Shown in pieces: positions 44,896 through 52,890 of a DNA stretch of 64,000 bases (position 1 is its first letter; each line of letters begins with the position of its first letter). The stretch is from contig NZ_JNNU01000006.1 of NCBI RefSeq assembly GCF_000732195.1, positions 1 to 64,000 on the forward strand. Direction: 5' to 3'. Source of the DNA: Neorhizobium vignae (GTDB lineage Bacteria; Pseudomonadota; Alphaproteobacteria; Rhizobiales; Rhizobiaceae). The notes under the pieces were generated by a model. That model was not told the DNA's origin and searched no databases. It saw only the letters and a program-made list of their open reading frames with translations. Both the position numbers and the translations under genes were made by a program.

Positions 44896-45683
44896 GCGGC
44901 GATATTCTTGGTGCCTTTGCGGGGGCATTGGCGAGCGGTGCGGTCCGCGTCGTCGACCTCACCCACACGCTGTCGCCGGATTTCCCGGTCATCGTCATGC
45001 CGCCGGAACTGGGGCAATCCGCGCCGTTCCGCATGGAGAGAATTTCCCGCTACGATGGCGGCGGGCCCGCCTGGTATTGGAACAATCTCTCCTTCGGCGA
45101 GCACACCGGCACGCATTTCGATGCGCCGATCCATTGGTATACCGGCCGCGACCTGCCGCTCAATTCCGTCGATACCCTGCCGCCGGCCGACATGATTGCG
45201 CCGGCCTGCGTGATCGACTGTTCAGTCGATGCCGCCCAGGACGCGGATTTCCTGCTGACCGTTTCGGATGTCATGACGTGGGAAGAGCAGCACGGTCGCA
45301 TCCCGGCGCGCTCATGGGTCTTGCTCAGAACCGACTGGTCGAAGAAGTCAGGCGTCGCCTATGCCAACCTGCAAGCAGACGGCGCCCATACGCCCGGGCC
45401 GGATGCGGAAGTGATGCGCTGGCTGGTGGCGGAGCGGGACATTATCGGCTTCGGCACCGAGACGATCGGCACGGACGCCGGCCAGGCCGGGCATTTTTCG
45501 CCGCCCTATCCGGCGCACCATTACCTTCATGGCGCCGGCCGTTACGGGCTGCAATGCCTCACCAATCTCGACCAGTTGCCGCCGACCGGCGCGGTGATCG
45601 TCGCGGCGCCGCTCAAGATCCAGAACGGTTCGGGCAGCCCCTTGCGCGTTCTGGCGCTCGTTCAGGAGCGCTCCACCAGATGA
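44892..45683 (+). CDS. Cyclase family hydrolase, isatin hydrolase-like (copy 2)
   Basis: 263-residue paralogue of the enzyme at 29074-29856. The metal motif is EHTGTHFDAPIHW (His71, His75, Asp77, His81). The PAWYWNNLSFGEHTGTH context and PYPAHHYLHGAGRYGLQCLTNLDQLP follow the longer isatin-hydrolase/cyclase branch. Possible reaction: hydrolysis of isatin to isatinate, or another cyclic amide or ester. ATGA overlap with the preceding fusion gene puts it in the ligase operon. Its 3' end overlaps the convergent MarR gene by 22 bases. Confidence 0.88.
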   Translation: MSGDILGAFAGALASGAVRVVDLTHTLSPDFPVIVMPPELGQSAPFRMERISRYDGGGPAWYWNNLSFGEHTGTHFDAPIHWYTGRDLPLNSVDTLPPADMIAPACVIDCSVDAAQDADFLLTVSDVMTWEEQHGRIPARSWVLLRTDWSKKSGVAYANLQADGAHTPGPDAEVMRWLVAERDIIGFGTETIGTDAGQAGHFSPPYPAHHYLHGAGRYGLQCLTNLDQLPPTGAVIVAAPLKIQNGSGSPLRVLALVQERSTR

Positions 45684-46204
45684 GATCCGCTCGCCACGCG
45701 CCGGGCGGCGGTGTCGTAGAAGCTCGTGAGCAGCTCCAGCATTTCGGTCGCCTCGCCGAGCCCCTGTTCCGCGTGATCCATCTTCTGGATCAGCGATACG
45801 AGAAGCTGCCGCCGCAGTGCCCGATAATCCTGGGTGAGCTTGGTGCCCTTGCGGGTCGGCGTGTAGAGCGTGTCCTTGCGCGACCGGCCCTTGACCCGTT
45901 CGATGAGCTGCAGCGTCTGCAGCTTCTTGATGGCGTACTGAATGTTGGCGGTGTCGTCGCGGCCGAGCAGCCGGGAAATCTCGCCGAGCCCTTTCGGCTT
46001 GTTGCGATAACGGATCGTGTGCAGGATGGCGGTGTCGAGGCCGCTCAGGCCCGCGCCGGCAAGCTCGCTTGAACTTTCGGACTGCCACCGCAGGAAGGCG
46101 GCGGAAATTCGCCAGAGCGACCATTCGAACTCGGTCAGCGCCGCTTCCGACATCTCGACGGTGGTGTCGCTTAGCGGGTTTTCGGGCGTGGTCGACACAG
46201 TCAT
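45662..46204 (-). CDS. MarR-like winged-helix regulator (second of two)
   Basis: 180-residue regulator. The winged helix spans GLSGLDTAILHTIRYRNKPKGLGEISRLLGRDDTANIQYAIKKLQTLQLIERVKGRSRKDTLYTPTRKG, with flanking dimerisation helices. The ATG at 46204 has GGAGG six bases upstream. It lies between two operons of the presumed pathway and upstream of it is a degenerate half-site (46238-46251). I consider it the better candidate for binding TTTTA-N4-TAAAA, with a CoA ester or free aromatic acid as likely effector, but no direct evidence is available. Confidence 0.9.
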   Translation of the reverse strand: MTVSTTPENPLSDTTVEMSEAALTEFEWSLWRISAAFLRWQSESSSELAGAGLSGLDTAILHTIRYRNKPKGLGEISRLLGRDDTANIQYAIKKLQTLQLIERVKGRSRKDTLYTPTRKGTKLTQDYRALRRQLLVSLIQKMDHAEQGLGEATEMLELLTSFYDTAARRVASGSHLVERS

Positions 46205-46237
46205 GCGGTTCCTCCGGGGGCGGGTTCTGCAACGGGA

Positions 46238-46251
46238 GTAAAGCCTTAAAT
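46238..46251. promoter_or_regulatory. Degenerate operator half-site at the second MarR gene
   Basis: GTAAA, GCCT, TAAAT. Only the right half matches the TTTTA-N4-TAAAA class. It lies between the divergent MarR (46204) and racemase-like (46306) genes. Weak alone, but position and the right half fit autoregulation. Confidence 0.3.
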
Positions 46252-46305
46252 TGATGTTTTGACGAGTGCGAATTCGCAACCGCAAGTGAACGAAACGAGG
46301 GGAAC

Positions 46306-47112
46306 ATGCGCATCTTCTGGCAGAGCTTCATCGATGCCACTTCGAGTGCCGCCTATATGACGCGGCTCTCGGACTATCTGAACGGCATTGCCGAACCGGG
46401 CACGACAGTGGACGTCTTCGGGATCAGTCCGCCGGACCGGCATTTCGGGCGACTGGCGGAGTTCCGTTGCGCGGCGATCGCGATCGACAACGGGCTGGAA
46501 GCGGCGAGCCGCGGATATGACGCCGTCGTCATAGGCCATTTCCAGGATCCCGGCCTCTATGAGCTCAAGTCGGCGCTGACCATTCCGGTGATCGGCGCCG
46601 GCGAGGTCTGCATGCATTATGCAGCCCGGCTCGGCCGGCGCATGGCGCTGGTCACCCTCGATGACGTCTTTCAGACCTGGCATTACGAGCAGGCCGATCT
46701 CTATGGCCTCGGTGGCCGGGTGAAGCACGTCGTCGGCATGAATTGCGAGCCTTCGGATTTCAGCGCGGCCTTTGCGGGCGACGACGATGCGCGGCGGCGG
46801 ATGCTTGAGAACTTCACCGCCTGCGCCGAGCCGCTGGTGCGCGATGGCGCCGATGTCGTGGTACCGGCGGGTGTATTGCCGGGCCTTCTGGTCGGCGGCG
46901 AATACGGGTTCAAGGTCCTGCACGCGCCGGTCGTTAATACGGCGGCGGTGGCGCTGAAGAGCGCCGAGATGGACGTGCGGCTGCAGAAGATCAACGGGAT
47001 CGAGGTGAGCCGCGGGCCGTTCTGCGCGCTCGCCAACGAGCACGCGATCGAGGATTTCCGGACTTTTGTCGCCAAGGGCCGTCAGGCGCCGCTGTTTCCG
47101 GGCGGCACCTGA
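46306..47112 (+). CDS. Asp/Glu/hydantoin racemase-family protein without catalytic cysteines
   Basis: 268-residue protein of the Asp/Glu/hydantoin racemase superfamily (VIGHFQDPGLYELKSALTIPVIGAGEV). Hydantoin-type racemases use two cysteines. Here the first position is His78 (IGHFQD) and the second Ala188 (VVVPAGVLPG). Proton exchange by the standard two-Cys mechanism is therefore not expected. Possible functions are a decarboxylase, isomerase or C-C lyase on a dicarboxylate-like substrate. It has GAGGGG ahead of the ATG and is divergent from the second MarR gene. Confidence 0.85.
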   Translation: MRIFWQSFIDATSSAAYMTRLSDYLNGIAEPGTTVDVFGISPPDRHFGRLAEFRCAAIAIDNGLEAASRGYDAVVIGHFQDPGLYELKSALTIPVIGAGEVCMHYAARLGRRMALVTLDDVFQTWHYEQADLYGLGGRVKHVVGMNCEPSDFSAAFAGDDDARRRMLENFTACAEPLVRDGADVVVPAGVLPGLLVGGEYGFKVLHAPVVNTAAVALKSAEMDVRLQKINGIEVSRGPFCALANEHAIEDFRTFVAKGRQAPLFPGGT

Positions 47113-47118
47113 AGAACG

Positions 47119-48045
47119 TCACATCGTCAGTATCAGGCGTCCGCGCGAAATGGCGCCTTTTTCCATCAGGCGATGGGCTTCGGCCGCTTCCGACAGCGGC
47201 ATGGTGCGGGCGACCTGGGGCTTGAGCAGGCCGGCGCCGGCGAGATCCATCATCGATTGAAGGGCCTGCTTGTCGTCGGTGATCATTGCGCGGGTGACCT
47301 TGACGCCGAATTCCTCGCCGCGATCCCTGATCGGATCGGCGACCAGCCAGACCATATGGCCGCCCTTCTTGAGCACCTTGTAGGACTTGTCGTGGACTTC
47401 GCCGCCCATCAGCTCGAAGACGATATCCTGATCGAGCAAGAGTTCGGAAAAGTCTTCCTCGTCATAGGCGATGACGCGGTCGGCGCCGAGGCCGAGCACG
47501 TAGTCGCGATTGGTCGAGCGGCAGGTAGCGGTAACGTGGGCGCCGAGATGGTGGCAGAGCTGGACCAGCAATCCGCCGACTGCGCCTGAACCGGAATGGA
47601 CGAGAACCCTGTCGCCGGATTTGACTTCGGCAGTCCGCACCGCGATCCAGGTGCTCAAGCTGGCATTGGTCAGCGCCACCGCATCGACGGTCGAGAGGTT
47701 GTCCGGAATTTTGACAGCATGCTTTTCATCGACTGCGATCATTTCCGCATAGCCGCCTTGTGCGAAGGCGCCGGCCATGACCGCGGTCCGGTCGCCTACC
47801 TCGAACTCGGTGACGCCGTCGCCGACGGAAATCACCGTGCCGCCACCGTCGCGGCCGGGCACGCTCGGCATCGGCAGGGTGAAGTGACTTTGCAGGTGTC
47901 CGGCGCGGAGTTTCCAGTCGAAAGGCGTGACGCTGGCAGCCTCGAGCTTCACCAGGATCTGGCCCGGTCCGGCGACCGGATCGGGCAGATCGACATAGTG
48001 CATCACATCGGCCGGGCCGTGCTCGCTGTACTGGATGGCTTTCAC
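47119..48045 (-). CDS. NADPH:quinone oxidoreductase-like MDR protein, GTG start
   Basis: 308-residue zinc-independent medium-chain dehydrogenase/reductase. The N-terminal GroES-like part is MKAIQYSEHGPADVMHYVDLPDP, and the nucleotide-binding motif is VLVHSGSGAVGGLLVQLCHHLGA. No structural or catalytic zinc cysteines are present. It reduces quinones or enones with NADPH. No ATG suits; GTG at 48045 with GGGAG seven bases upstream gives the family N-terminus. It lies 29 bases after the aldolase gene, probably on one transcript. Confidence 0.9.
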   Translation of the reverse strand: MKAIQYSEHGPADVMHYVDLPDPVAGPGQILVKLEAASVTPFDWKLRAGHLQSHFTLPMPSVPGRDGGGTVISVGDGVTEFEVGDRTAVMAGAFAQGGYAEMIAVDEKHAVKIPDNLSTVDAVALTNASLSTWIAVRTAEVKSGDRVLVHSGSGAVGGLLVQLCHHLGAHVTATCRSTNRDYVLGLGADRVIAYDEEDFSELLLDQDIVFELMGGEVHDKSYKVLKKGGHMVWLVADPIRDRGEEFGVKVTRAMITDDKQALQSMMDLAGAGLLKPQVARTMPLSEAAEAHRLMEKGAISRGRLILTM

Positions 48046-48074
48046 GTCGTCACTCCCTGGAAAATTGATGCAGC

Positions 48075-48830
48075 CTAGGCGGAGCGCGCGGCGGCGACGT
48101 CGGCAGCGATGCCGGCGCCGAGGAACCTCGTATCGCTTGAGAGCAGATAGAAGCTTATGCCGGCTTCCGACCATTTTCCGACGTCATCGGGGGAGGGGCG
48201 GAAGATGCCGACGGCCTTGCCCGCTTTGCGTGCAGCCTTGGTGATCGTCAGAATGGCCGCATCCAGCTTCTCGGCTCCATCCGGCCCCATCGCGCCGATC
48301 GAGACTGAGAGGTCGCCGGGGCCGATGAAGACCACGTCGATGCCCTCGACGGCGGCGATTTCCTCGACATTGGCGAGCCCTTCGGCGGTCTCGACCTGAA
48401 TTGCGAGGACGAGGCTTTCATTCGCCGATTTCAGATAGTCGGGAATACGGTAGCCGTAGCCTGCGGCACGTCCCGGGCCGACGCCGCGTTCGCCGATCGG
48501 CGGATAACGGGTCGCCAGAACGGCGGCCTTGGCCTGGGCGGCGTTCGAGACCCGCGGCACCAGCACGCCGGCAGCTCCGGCGTCGAGCACGCCGGCTATC
48601 GATTCCGGGGCGTGGCCCGGAACGCGCACCATGGCGGGCACGCGATGGACATCGGCGGCGCGGACGAGATTTTCGATCAGCTCACGGCCGATCTGAGCAT
48701 GTTCGGCGTCGATGCAGATGAAGTCGAGGCCCGCCGCAGCCGTCACCTCGATTGCGACCGGATGTGGGATCGCCGCGAATGTGCCGATGACGCGCTCATG
48801 ACCGATACATTTTCTGCGGAAGTCGCTCAT
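48075..48830 (-). CDS. HpcH/HpaI family aldolase/citrate lyase-like
   Basis: 251-residue class II pyruvate-type aldolase. Typical motifs: GLDFICIDAEHAQIG, VRVPG, AIQVETAEGLANVEEIAAVEGIDVVFIGPGDLSVSIG. It cleaves or condenses 4-hydroxy-2-oxo acids to give pyruvate or glyoxylate plus an aldehyde. The product of the pathway's ring cleavage or side-chain shortening might be the substrate. It heads a two-gene minus-strand unit with the quinone oxidoreductase. Operator site G is about 55 bases upstream. Confidence 0.92.
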   Translation of the reverse strand: MSDFRRKCIGHERVIGTFAAIPHPVAIEVTAAAGLDFICIDAEHAQIGRELIENLVRAADVHRVPAMVRVPGHAPESIAGVLDAGAAGVLVPRVSNAAQAKAAVLATRYPPIGERGVGPGRAAGYGYRIPDYLKSANESLVLAIQVETAEGLANVEEIAAVEGIDVVFIGPGDLSVSIGAMGPDGAEKLDAAILTITKAARKAGKAVGIFRPSPDDVGKWSEAGISFYLLSSDTRFLGAGIAADVAAARSA

Positions 48831-48883
48831 CGGATGCCCTATGAAATTTGCCGGAACGGCTTTGAAACCTGCGCCAAATTAAA

Positions 48884-48897
48884 GTTTAAGCCTAAAA
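48884..48897. promoter_or_regulatory. Operator candidate, TTTTA-N4-TAAAA class (site G)
   Basis: GTTTA (48884-48888), AGCC, TAAAA (48893-48897). Its four-base centre equals that of D1 and its spacing is the same as all others. It is placed upstream of the aldolase/quinone-oxidoreductase unit. Confidence 0.6.
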
Positions 48898-48922
48898 TTC
48901 CTGGAGCTGCAAGCGAATTAAA

Positions 48923-49006
48923 CAGTATACTGAAAATTACATAAAATAGGTTACCTGCCTGGATTGTAGGAAAATTCGCTTGATATAAGGCAAAATCAGT
49001 ATACGA
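48923..49006 (+). promoter_or_regulatory. Two CAGTATAC sites in front of the first GntR gene
   Basis: CAGTATACTG (48923-48932, a perfect palindrome) and CAGTATACGA (48997-49006) are 74 bases apart, seven helical turns. They match the GTNTAC-centred pattern of FadR-subfamily GntR operators. The second lies 18 bases before the GntR ATG, fitting autoregulation of that operon. Confidence 0.6.
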
Positions 49007-49024
49007 TTTCAGCAGGAGATTTCG

Positions 49025-49732
49025 ATGTTGAAGCCGAACGACAATCTGGTGGATGCGATTTATGCCGACTTGCGGCTGAAGCTGCAGCGCAGCGCCGTTT
49101 CGCCGACCGATCGCCTGGTGGATACCGAGATCGCCAATGCCCACGGCATTTCCCGCATGCCGGCCCGCGAGGCGCTGCTGCGGTTGGTGTCGGAAGGTTA
49201 TCTCGTCGGCACGACGCGGGGCTTTGCAGTCCGGGAATTGTCCCTTGAGGACATTTCCGGGCTTTTCGAGGTGCGCCGCCAGCTCGAGCCCCGCGCTGCG
49301 GCCTGTGCGGCCCGCGACATGACGCCCGAGATCGAGGCGGAGATCACGGCCGCAATGAACCGGGTGGAGCTGGCGCTGAGCGAAAGCGATATTCCTGCCC
49401 TGCTGGCGGCCAATGTCGATTTTCGCAATGCCTGGCTGAAGGCGGTCAACAATCCGCATATGGCGGCGACGATTTCCCGCTTCATCGATTATTTCCAGTC
49501 CGTGCGGCTCGGCACGTTCGCCGATCCGGGTGCCGCCTATCAGTATATCGACGGTCTTTCCCGCATTCATGCAGCCTTCCTCGCGCACGATCCGCTGATG
49601 GTTCAGGACCGCATGACGCTTTTCATGTTTGCGGCGGAAGAAGCCTATCTCTCCGTCCGACGGCGCCAGTTGCAGGAGGCGCAGACCGCGCGTCCCGTCC
49701 GCAGAAGAATACAAAAGAGAGGAACAGCATGA
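49025..49732 (+). CDS. GntR family regulator with FCD ligand domain (first)
   Basis: 235-residue FadR-subfamily regulator. The N-terminal winged helix includes LVDTEIANAHGISRMPAREALLRLVSEGYLVGTTRGFAVREL. The C-terminal all-helical FCD domain begins near residue 80 (DISGLFEVRRQLEPRAA), with NVDFRNAWLKAVNNPHMAATI. ATG at 49025 has GGAG six bases upstream. Its stop overlaps the flavin-dependent monooxygenase start, so regulator and enzymes form one coupled operon. It likely responds to the monooxygenase substrate or product. Two candidate sites are immediately upstream. Confidence 0.93.
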   Translation: MLKPNDNLVDAIYADLRLKLQRSAVSPTDRLVDTEIANAHGISRMPAREALLRLVSEGYLVGTTRGFAVRELSLEDISGLFEVRRQLEPRAAACAARDMTPEIEAEITAAMNRVELALSESDIPALLAANVDFRNAWLKAVNNPHMAATISRFIDYFQSVRLGTFADPGAAYQYIDGLSRIHAAFLAHDPLMVQDRMTLFMFAAEEAYLSVRRRQLQEAQTARPVRRRIQKRGTA

Positions 49733-50823
49733 TCAAGCCGCATCCGCTGAAAGGCCCCAGCAAACTGAAACTCGGCGTCTTTTCGCCGAATGCGGACGGG
49801 GGGCTTGCGATTACCGACGTGCCGGAACGTTGGCAGGCGCGCTGGGAGGACAATCTCAACGCCGTTCAGATCGCCGATCGCGGCGGGCTCGACTTCTTCC
49901 TGCCGATCGCCCGCTGGAAGGGGTTCGGCGGCAAGAACCGGGTGCGCGAATGGTCGTTCGAGACGTTCACCTGGGCCGCCGGCCTTGCTTCCGTCACCGA
50001 GCGCATCGGGCTGTTCATGACCGTGCATGTGCCGCTCGTGCATCCGCTATACGCGGCGAAGGCATTGGCGACGGTAGATCATATCAGCAGCGGCCGGGCG
50101 GGTCTTAACATCGTCTGCGGTTGGAACCCGAAGGAATTCGGCATGTTCGGCGTGCCGCTGGTCGAAAAGGGCTACGACCAGGCCGACGAATGGCTGGAGA
50201 TCATGGAGCGGGCCTATACGTCGGACGCGCCATTCGACTTTGACGGCACCTATTACAAGCTGAAGGATGTCGTCAGCCGGCCAGCCAGCCTGCAGTCGCC
50301 GCGGCCGGTGACCATGAATGCCGCCTTCGGCGGGCCGGGGCGGGATTTCGCGGCCAAGAACTGCGAATATCTGTTCACCACCTTCACCGAGATTTCCGAG
50401 GCCGGAAAGCATGTCGAAGACATCAGGAGCCGGGCGGACAAGCTCGGTCGCGATGTCGGCGCCTATACGGTCTGCCACGTCGTCTGCCGCGAAACGCAAC
50501 AGGAGGCGGAAGATTATTACGAGCGTTATGCGGTGACGATGGCCGATCACGCGGCGGTCGATGCGCATATGGCCGGCAAGAAGGAGTTCACCCAATCGCA
50601 TGACAAAAGCGCCTACGATCTCTATCGCAAGCGGTTTGCGGGCGGCGCGGGCGGTTATCCGCTGGTCGGCACACCGGAAAAGATAGTCGAAGACATGATT
50701 GCGATCTCCGAACAGGGATATTCCGGTATTGCCATGTCCTTCGTAAACTACACCTATGAGCTGCCTTTCTTCTGTGATCGCGTCATGCCTTTGTTGAGGA
50801 AGGCGGGGCTAAGGGTCGAATGA
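49729..50823 (+). CDS. LLM class flavin-dependent monooxygenase (RutA-like)
   Basis: 364-residue bacterial-luciferase-like monooxygenase. Characteristic stretches are LKLGVFSPNADGGLAITDVPERW, FETFTWAAGLASVTERIGLFMTVHVPLVHPLYAAKALATVDHISSGR and LNIVCGWNPKEFGMFG. It uses reduced FMN supplied by the flavin reductase encoded immediately downstream (ATGA overlap). The best-known relative, RutA, opens the pyrimidine ring by oxidation at an amide carbon, so this enzyme could act on a cyclic amide or N-heteroaromatic. The rest of the Rut pathway is absent, so uracil is an unlikely substrate. Confidence 0.92.
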   Translation: MIKPHPLKGPSKLKLGVFSPNADGGLAITDVPERWQARWEDNLNAVQIADRGGLDFFLPIARWKGFGGKNRVREWSFETFTWAAGLASVTERIGLFMTVHVPLVHPLYAAKALATVDHISSGRAGLNIVCGWNPKEFGMFGVPLVEKGYDQADEWLEIMERAYTSDAPFDFDGTYYKLKDVVSRPASLQSPRPVTMNAAFGGPGRDFAAKNCEYLFTTFTEISEAGKHVEDIRSRADKLGRDVGAYTVCHVVCRETQQEAEDYYERYAVTMADHAAVDAHMAGKKEFTQSHDKSAYDLYRKRFAGGAGGYPLVGTPEKIVEDMIAISEQGYSGIAMSFVNYTYELPFFCDRVMPLLRKAGLRVE

Positions 50824-51329
50824 CGGTAGATATTTTGAACGACGAAGTGGAAGCGACACGGCTCGTCTTCCGGGAAGGCATGGCGCGTCTGGCGGCGGCG
50901 GTGAACATCGTCACCACCGACGGCCCCGGCGGGCTTGCGGGCTTTACCGCTTCGGCCGTCTGCAGCGTGACGGACCGGCCGCCGACGCTTCTCGTCTGCC
51001 TCAACCGGTCGAGCTCTGTCGCCGGAATGTTCGAGAGAAACCGGGTGCTGTGCGTCAATACGCTCGCCTCCAACCATGAAGCGATGTCAAAACTCTTTGG
51101 CGGAGCGACACCGCAGGGCGACCGGTTCGCGGTGGGTGACTGGGTGCTCGGCGCGACGGGCTCGCCGCGGCTGACCGACGCGATCGTCTCGTTCGATTGC
51201 GAAGTGGAAAATGCGGTCGCGAGCGGCACGCATCACGTGCTGTTCTGCCGGGTCGTCGGGGTCGCCCATGGACCGGCGGATGAAGAAGCGCTCGTTTATT
51301 TCCGGCGCCGCTACCATCACCTCAAATGA
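50820..51329 (+). CDS. Flavin reductase (RutF/HpaC-like)
   Basis: 169-residue NAD(P)H:flavin oxidoreductase. Its pattern FREGMARLAAAVNIVTTDGPGGLAGFTASAVCSVTDRPPTLLVCLNRSSSVAGMFERN is the standard FMN-reductase signature of two-component monooxygenases. It supplies reduced flavin to the LLM enzyme. The start overlaps the preceding stop. Confidence 0.94.
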   Translation: MTVDILNDEVEATRLVFREGMARLAAAVNIVTTDGPGGLAGFTASAVCSVTDRPPTLLVCLNRSSSVAGMFERNRVLCVNTLASNHEAMSKLFGGATPQGDRFAVGDWVLGATGSPRLTDAIVSFDCEVENAVASGTHHVLFCRVVGVAHGPADEEALVYFRRRYHHLK

Positions 51330-51334
51330 GATGA

Positions 51335-51367
51335 AGATCTCCGCGGGAACGAGTCCCGCGGAGATCT
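51335..51367. terminator. Bidirectional terminator
   Basis: AGATCTCCGCGGGA (51335-51348) and TCCCGCGGAGATCT (51354-51367) are perfect 14-base arms around ACGAG, just after the flavin reductase and just before the stop of the convergent aminotransferase. T-rich flanks are short in both directions, but stem strength and position support termination. Confidence 0.85.
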
Positions 51368-51372
51368 TTGCA

Positions 51373-52650
51373 TTACCTGGCCTTAGCGATGATCTCGCCG
51401 AGCACCGTGTCAAAGCGGTCGATCTCTTCCACCTTGTTGTAGTGGACCATGGAGACCCGCATGCAGCCGGTTTCCATGGTGAGCCCGAGGCGCTTCATCA
51501 GGCGCGGCGCAAACATATGACCGTCGCGGCTGCCGATGCTGTTCTTGCCGAGTTCGGCGGAGAGGTATTGCGGCGTCAGGCCCGGAACGTTGAAGCAGAT
51601 CGTTGGAACGCGCTTTTCCACCTGGTTTTCATCGGAAACGCCGTAGATCGTGGCGCCGTGCTTCTTCAGCACCGACAGCATCTTCTTCGACAGCGTCTGC
51701 TCGTAGGCACGGATGGCGCCCATGGCGGCGGCAAGCGCATCGCGGCGGGAATGTTCGCCGTCGGGCAGGAACCTGCGTCCGAGGTCCTCGAGGTAAAGCA
51801 CGGCGGCGTTCATGCCCGCGACGTTTTCATAGGTGAAGGTGCCGACCTCGATCTTGTAGGGCGGAACGTCCGGAATGAAGTCTTCCTTGAAGGTGGGGAG
51901 TTTGACCAGCGCATCATAGCGGCCCCAGAGGAATCCCATATGCGGGGAAAAGTTCTTGTAGCCGGAGCAGACGAGATAATCGCAATCCCAGGCCTGAACG
52001 TCGATCAGCGCGTGCGGGCCGTAATGCACGCAGTCGAGGAAGACCTCGGCGCCGGCCGCGTGCGCCAGTTTGCCGACGGTCGCCACATCGACGACCGTGC
52101 CGATCGAATGGGCGGTGACCGTGCAGGCGACGAGGCGGGTCTTGTCGTTCAGGAGCGGTTTTAAATCGTCGGTATGCAGCATGCCGTCTTCGCGCATCTT
52201 CCACCAGACGATCTTGGCGCCGTCGGCTTCCAGCGCCATCCAGGTGGCGATGTCGGCGTCATGGTCCATGTCGGTGACGATGATCTCGTTGCGCTCCTGC
52301 AGCATCTTGGCAATGCCGAGGCTGACGAGGCGGATGAAGGATGTGGCGTTGAGGCCGAAGGAGATCTCTTCCGGGCGGTAGGCATTGACCAGCAGGCCTA
52401 CCGAGATACGGGCTTCGGTGATCGTGCGATCGACGCCCTGGCTGTGCAGATAAGGAGCCATGCGCTGCACGTTGCAATCGACGAGATGGGCTGCGACGGC
52501 ATCGACGACGGCCTGGGGCACCTGGGCGCCGCCGGCATTTTCGAAGAAGATGAAGTCCTTGTATTTCTGGAGGGCCGGAAATTTCAGCCTGAGTTCATCG
52601 ACCGGAAAGGCCTTGGCGAGGTTGTCGCCTGCCGTAACATGCGTGTTCAT
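51373..52650 (-). CDS. Class V aminotransferase, cysteine-desulfurase-like
   Basis: 425-residue PLP enzyme. Visible features are [40 protein letters not shown], the aspartate region [36 protein letters not shown], and the likely PLP lysine in [20 protein letters not shown]. This is the cysteine-desulfurase-like subgroup, which also resembles kynureninase and isopenicillin-N epimerase in fold. No active-site cysteine loop typical of IscS is evident, so cysteine desulfuration is uncertain. RBS GGAGA precedes the ATG. It is divergent from the GntR gene at 52891, which probably controls it. Confidence 0.9.
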   Translation of the reverse strand: MNTHVTAGDNLAKAFPVDELRLKFPALQKYKDFIFFENAGGAQVPQAVVDAVAAHLVDCNVQRMAPYLHSQGVDRTITEARISVGLLVNAYRPEEISFGLNATSFIRLVSLGIAKMLQERNEIIVTDMDHDADIATWMALEADGAKIVWWKMREDGMLHTDDLKPLLNDKTRLVACTVTAHSIGTVVDVATVGKLAHAAGAEVFLDCVHYGPHALIDVQAWDCDYLVCSGYKNFSPHMGFLWGRYDALVKLPTFKEDFIPDVPPYKIEVGTFTYENVAGMNAAVLYLEDLGRRFLPDGEHSRRDALAAAMGAIRAYEQTLSKKMLSVLKKHGATIYGVSDENQVEKRVPTICFNVPGLTPQYLSAELGKNSIGSRDGHMFAPRLMKRLGLTMETGCMRVSMVHYNKVEEIDRFDTVLGEIIAKAR

Positions 52651-52734
52651 GGATTCTCCCTGGGTGTCGACCGATGAAGAGGGTTACAGGTGACAATAAG
52701 CCTCCCCAATTTATGTTTGCTCGAAGCCTAATGA

Positions 52735-52785
52735 GCATTTGATCAAACTTTCAAATGTTCTATTGTGTCATCGGCATTTGATCAA
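52735..52785. promoter_or_regulatory. Repeated TTTGATCAA sites between aminotransferase and second GntR gene
   Basis: GCATTTGATCAA occurs twice, at 52735-52746 and 52774-52785, 39 bases apart. The first lies in the perfect palindrome TTTGATCAAA (52738-52747). Likely operators of the adjacent FadR-type regulator, controlling both divergent genes. Confidence 0.6.
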
Positions 52786-52890
52786 GGGGAAACGCGTCGC
52801 GAACAGGAGATGGCCGGACGCCGGGAGACTTGAAGAGCGCGGCCCGTTATGCGAGGCCTGGTTGTGATAGGAATGGATCAGAGGACAAGG

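Noticed and set aside
49729..51329. Uracil degradation (rut) operon
   Set aside because: Only RutA- and RutF-like proteins are present. RutB-E and RutG homologues are missing and the regulator is GntR-type, not RutR.
51373..52650. Class V aminotransferase as kynureninase, which would make anthranilate directly
   Set aside because: It is in the same superfamily, but the sequence follows the cysteine-desulfurase-like subgroup, and the neighbouring cyclases look like isatin hydrolase more than KynB. A kynurenine route is possible but not supported.
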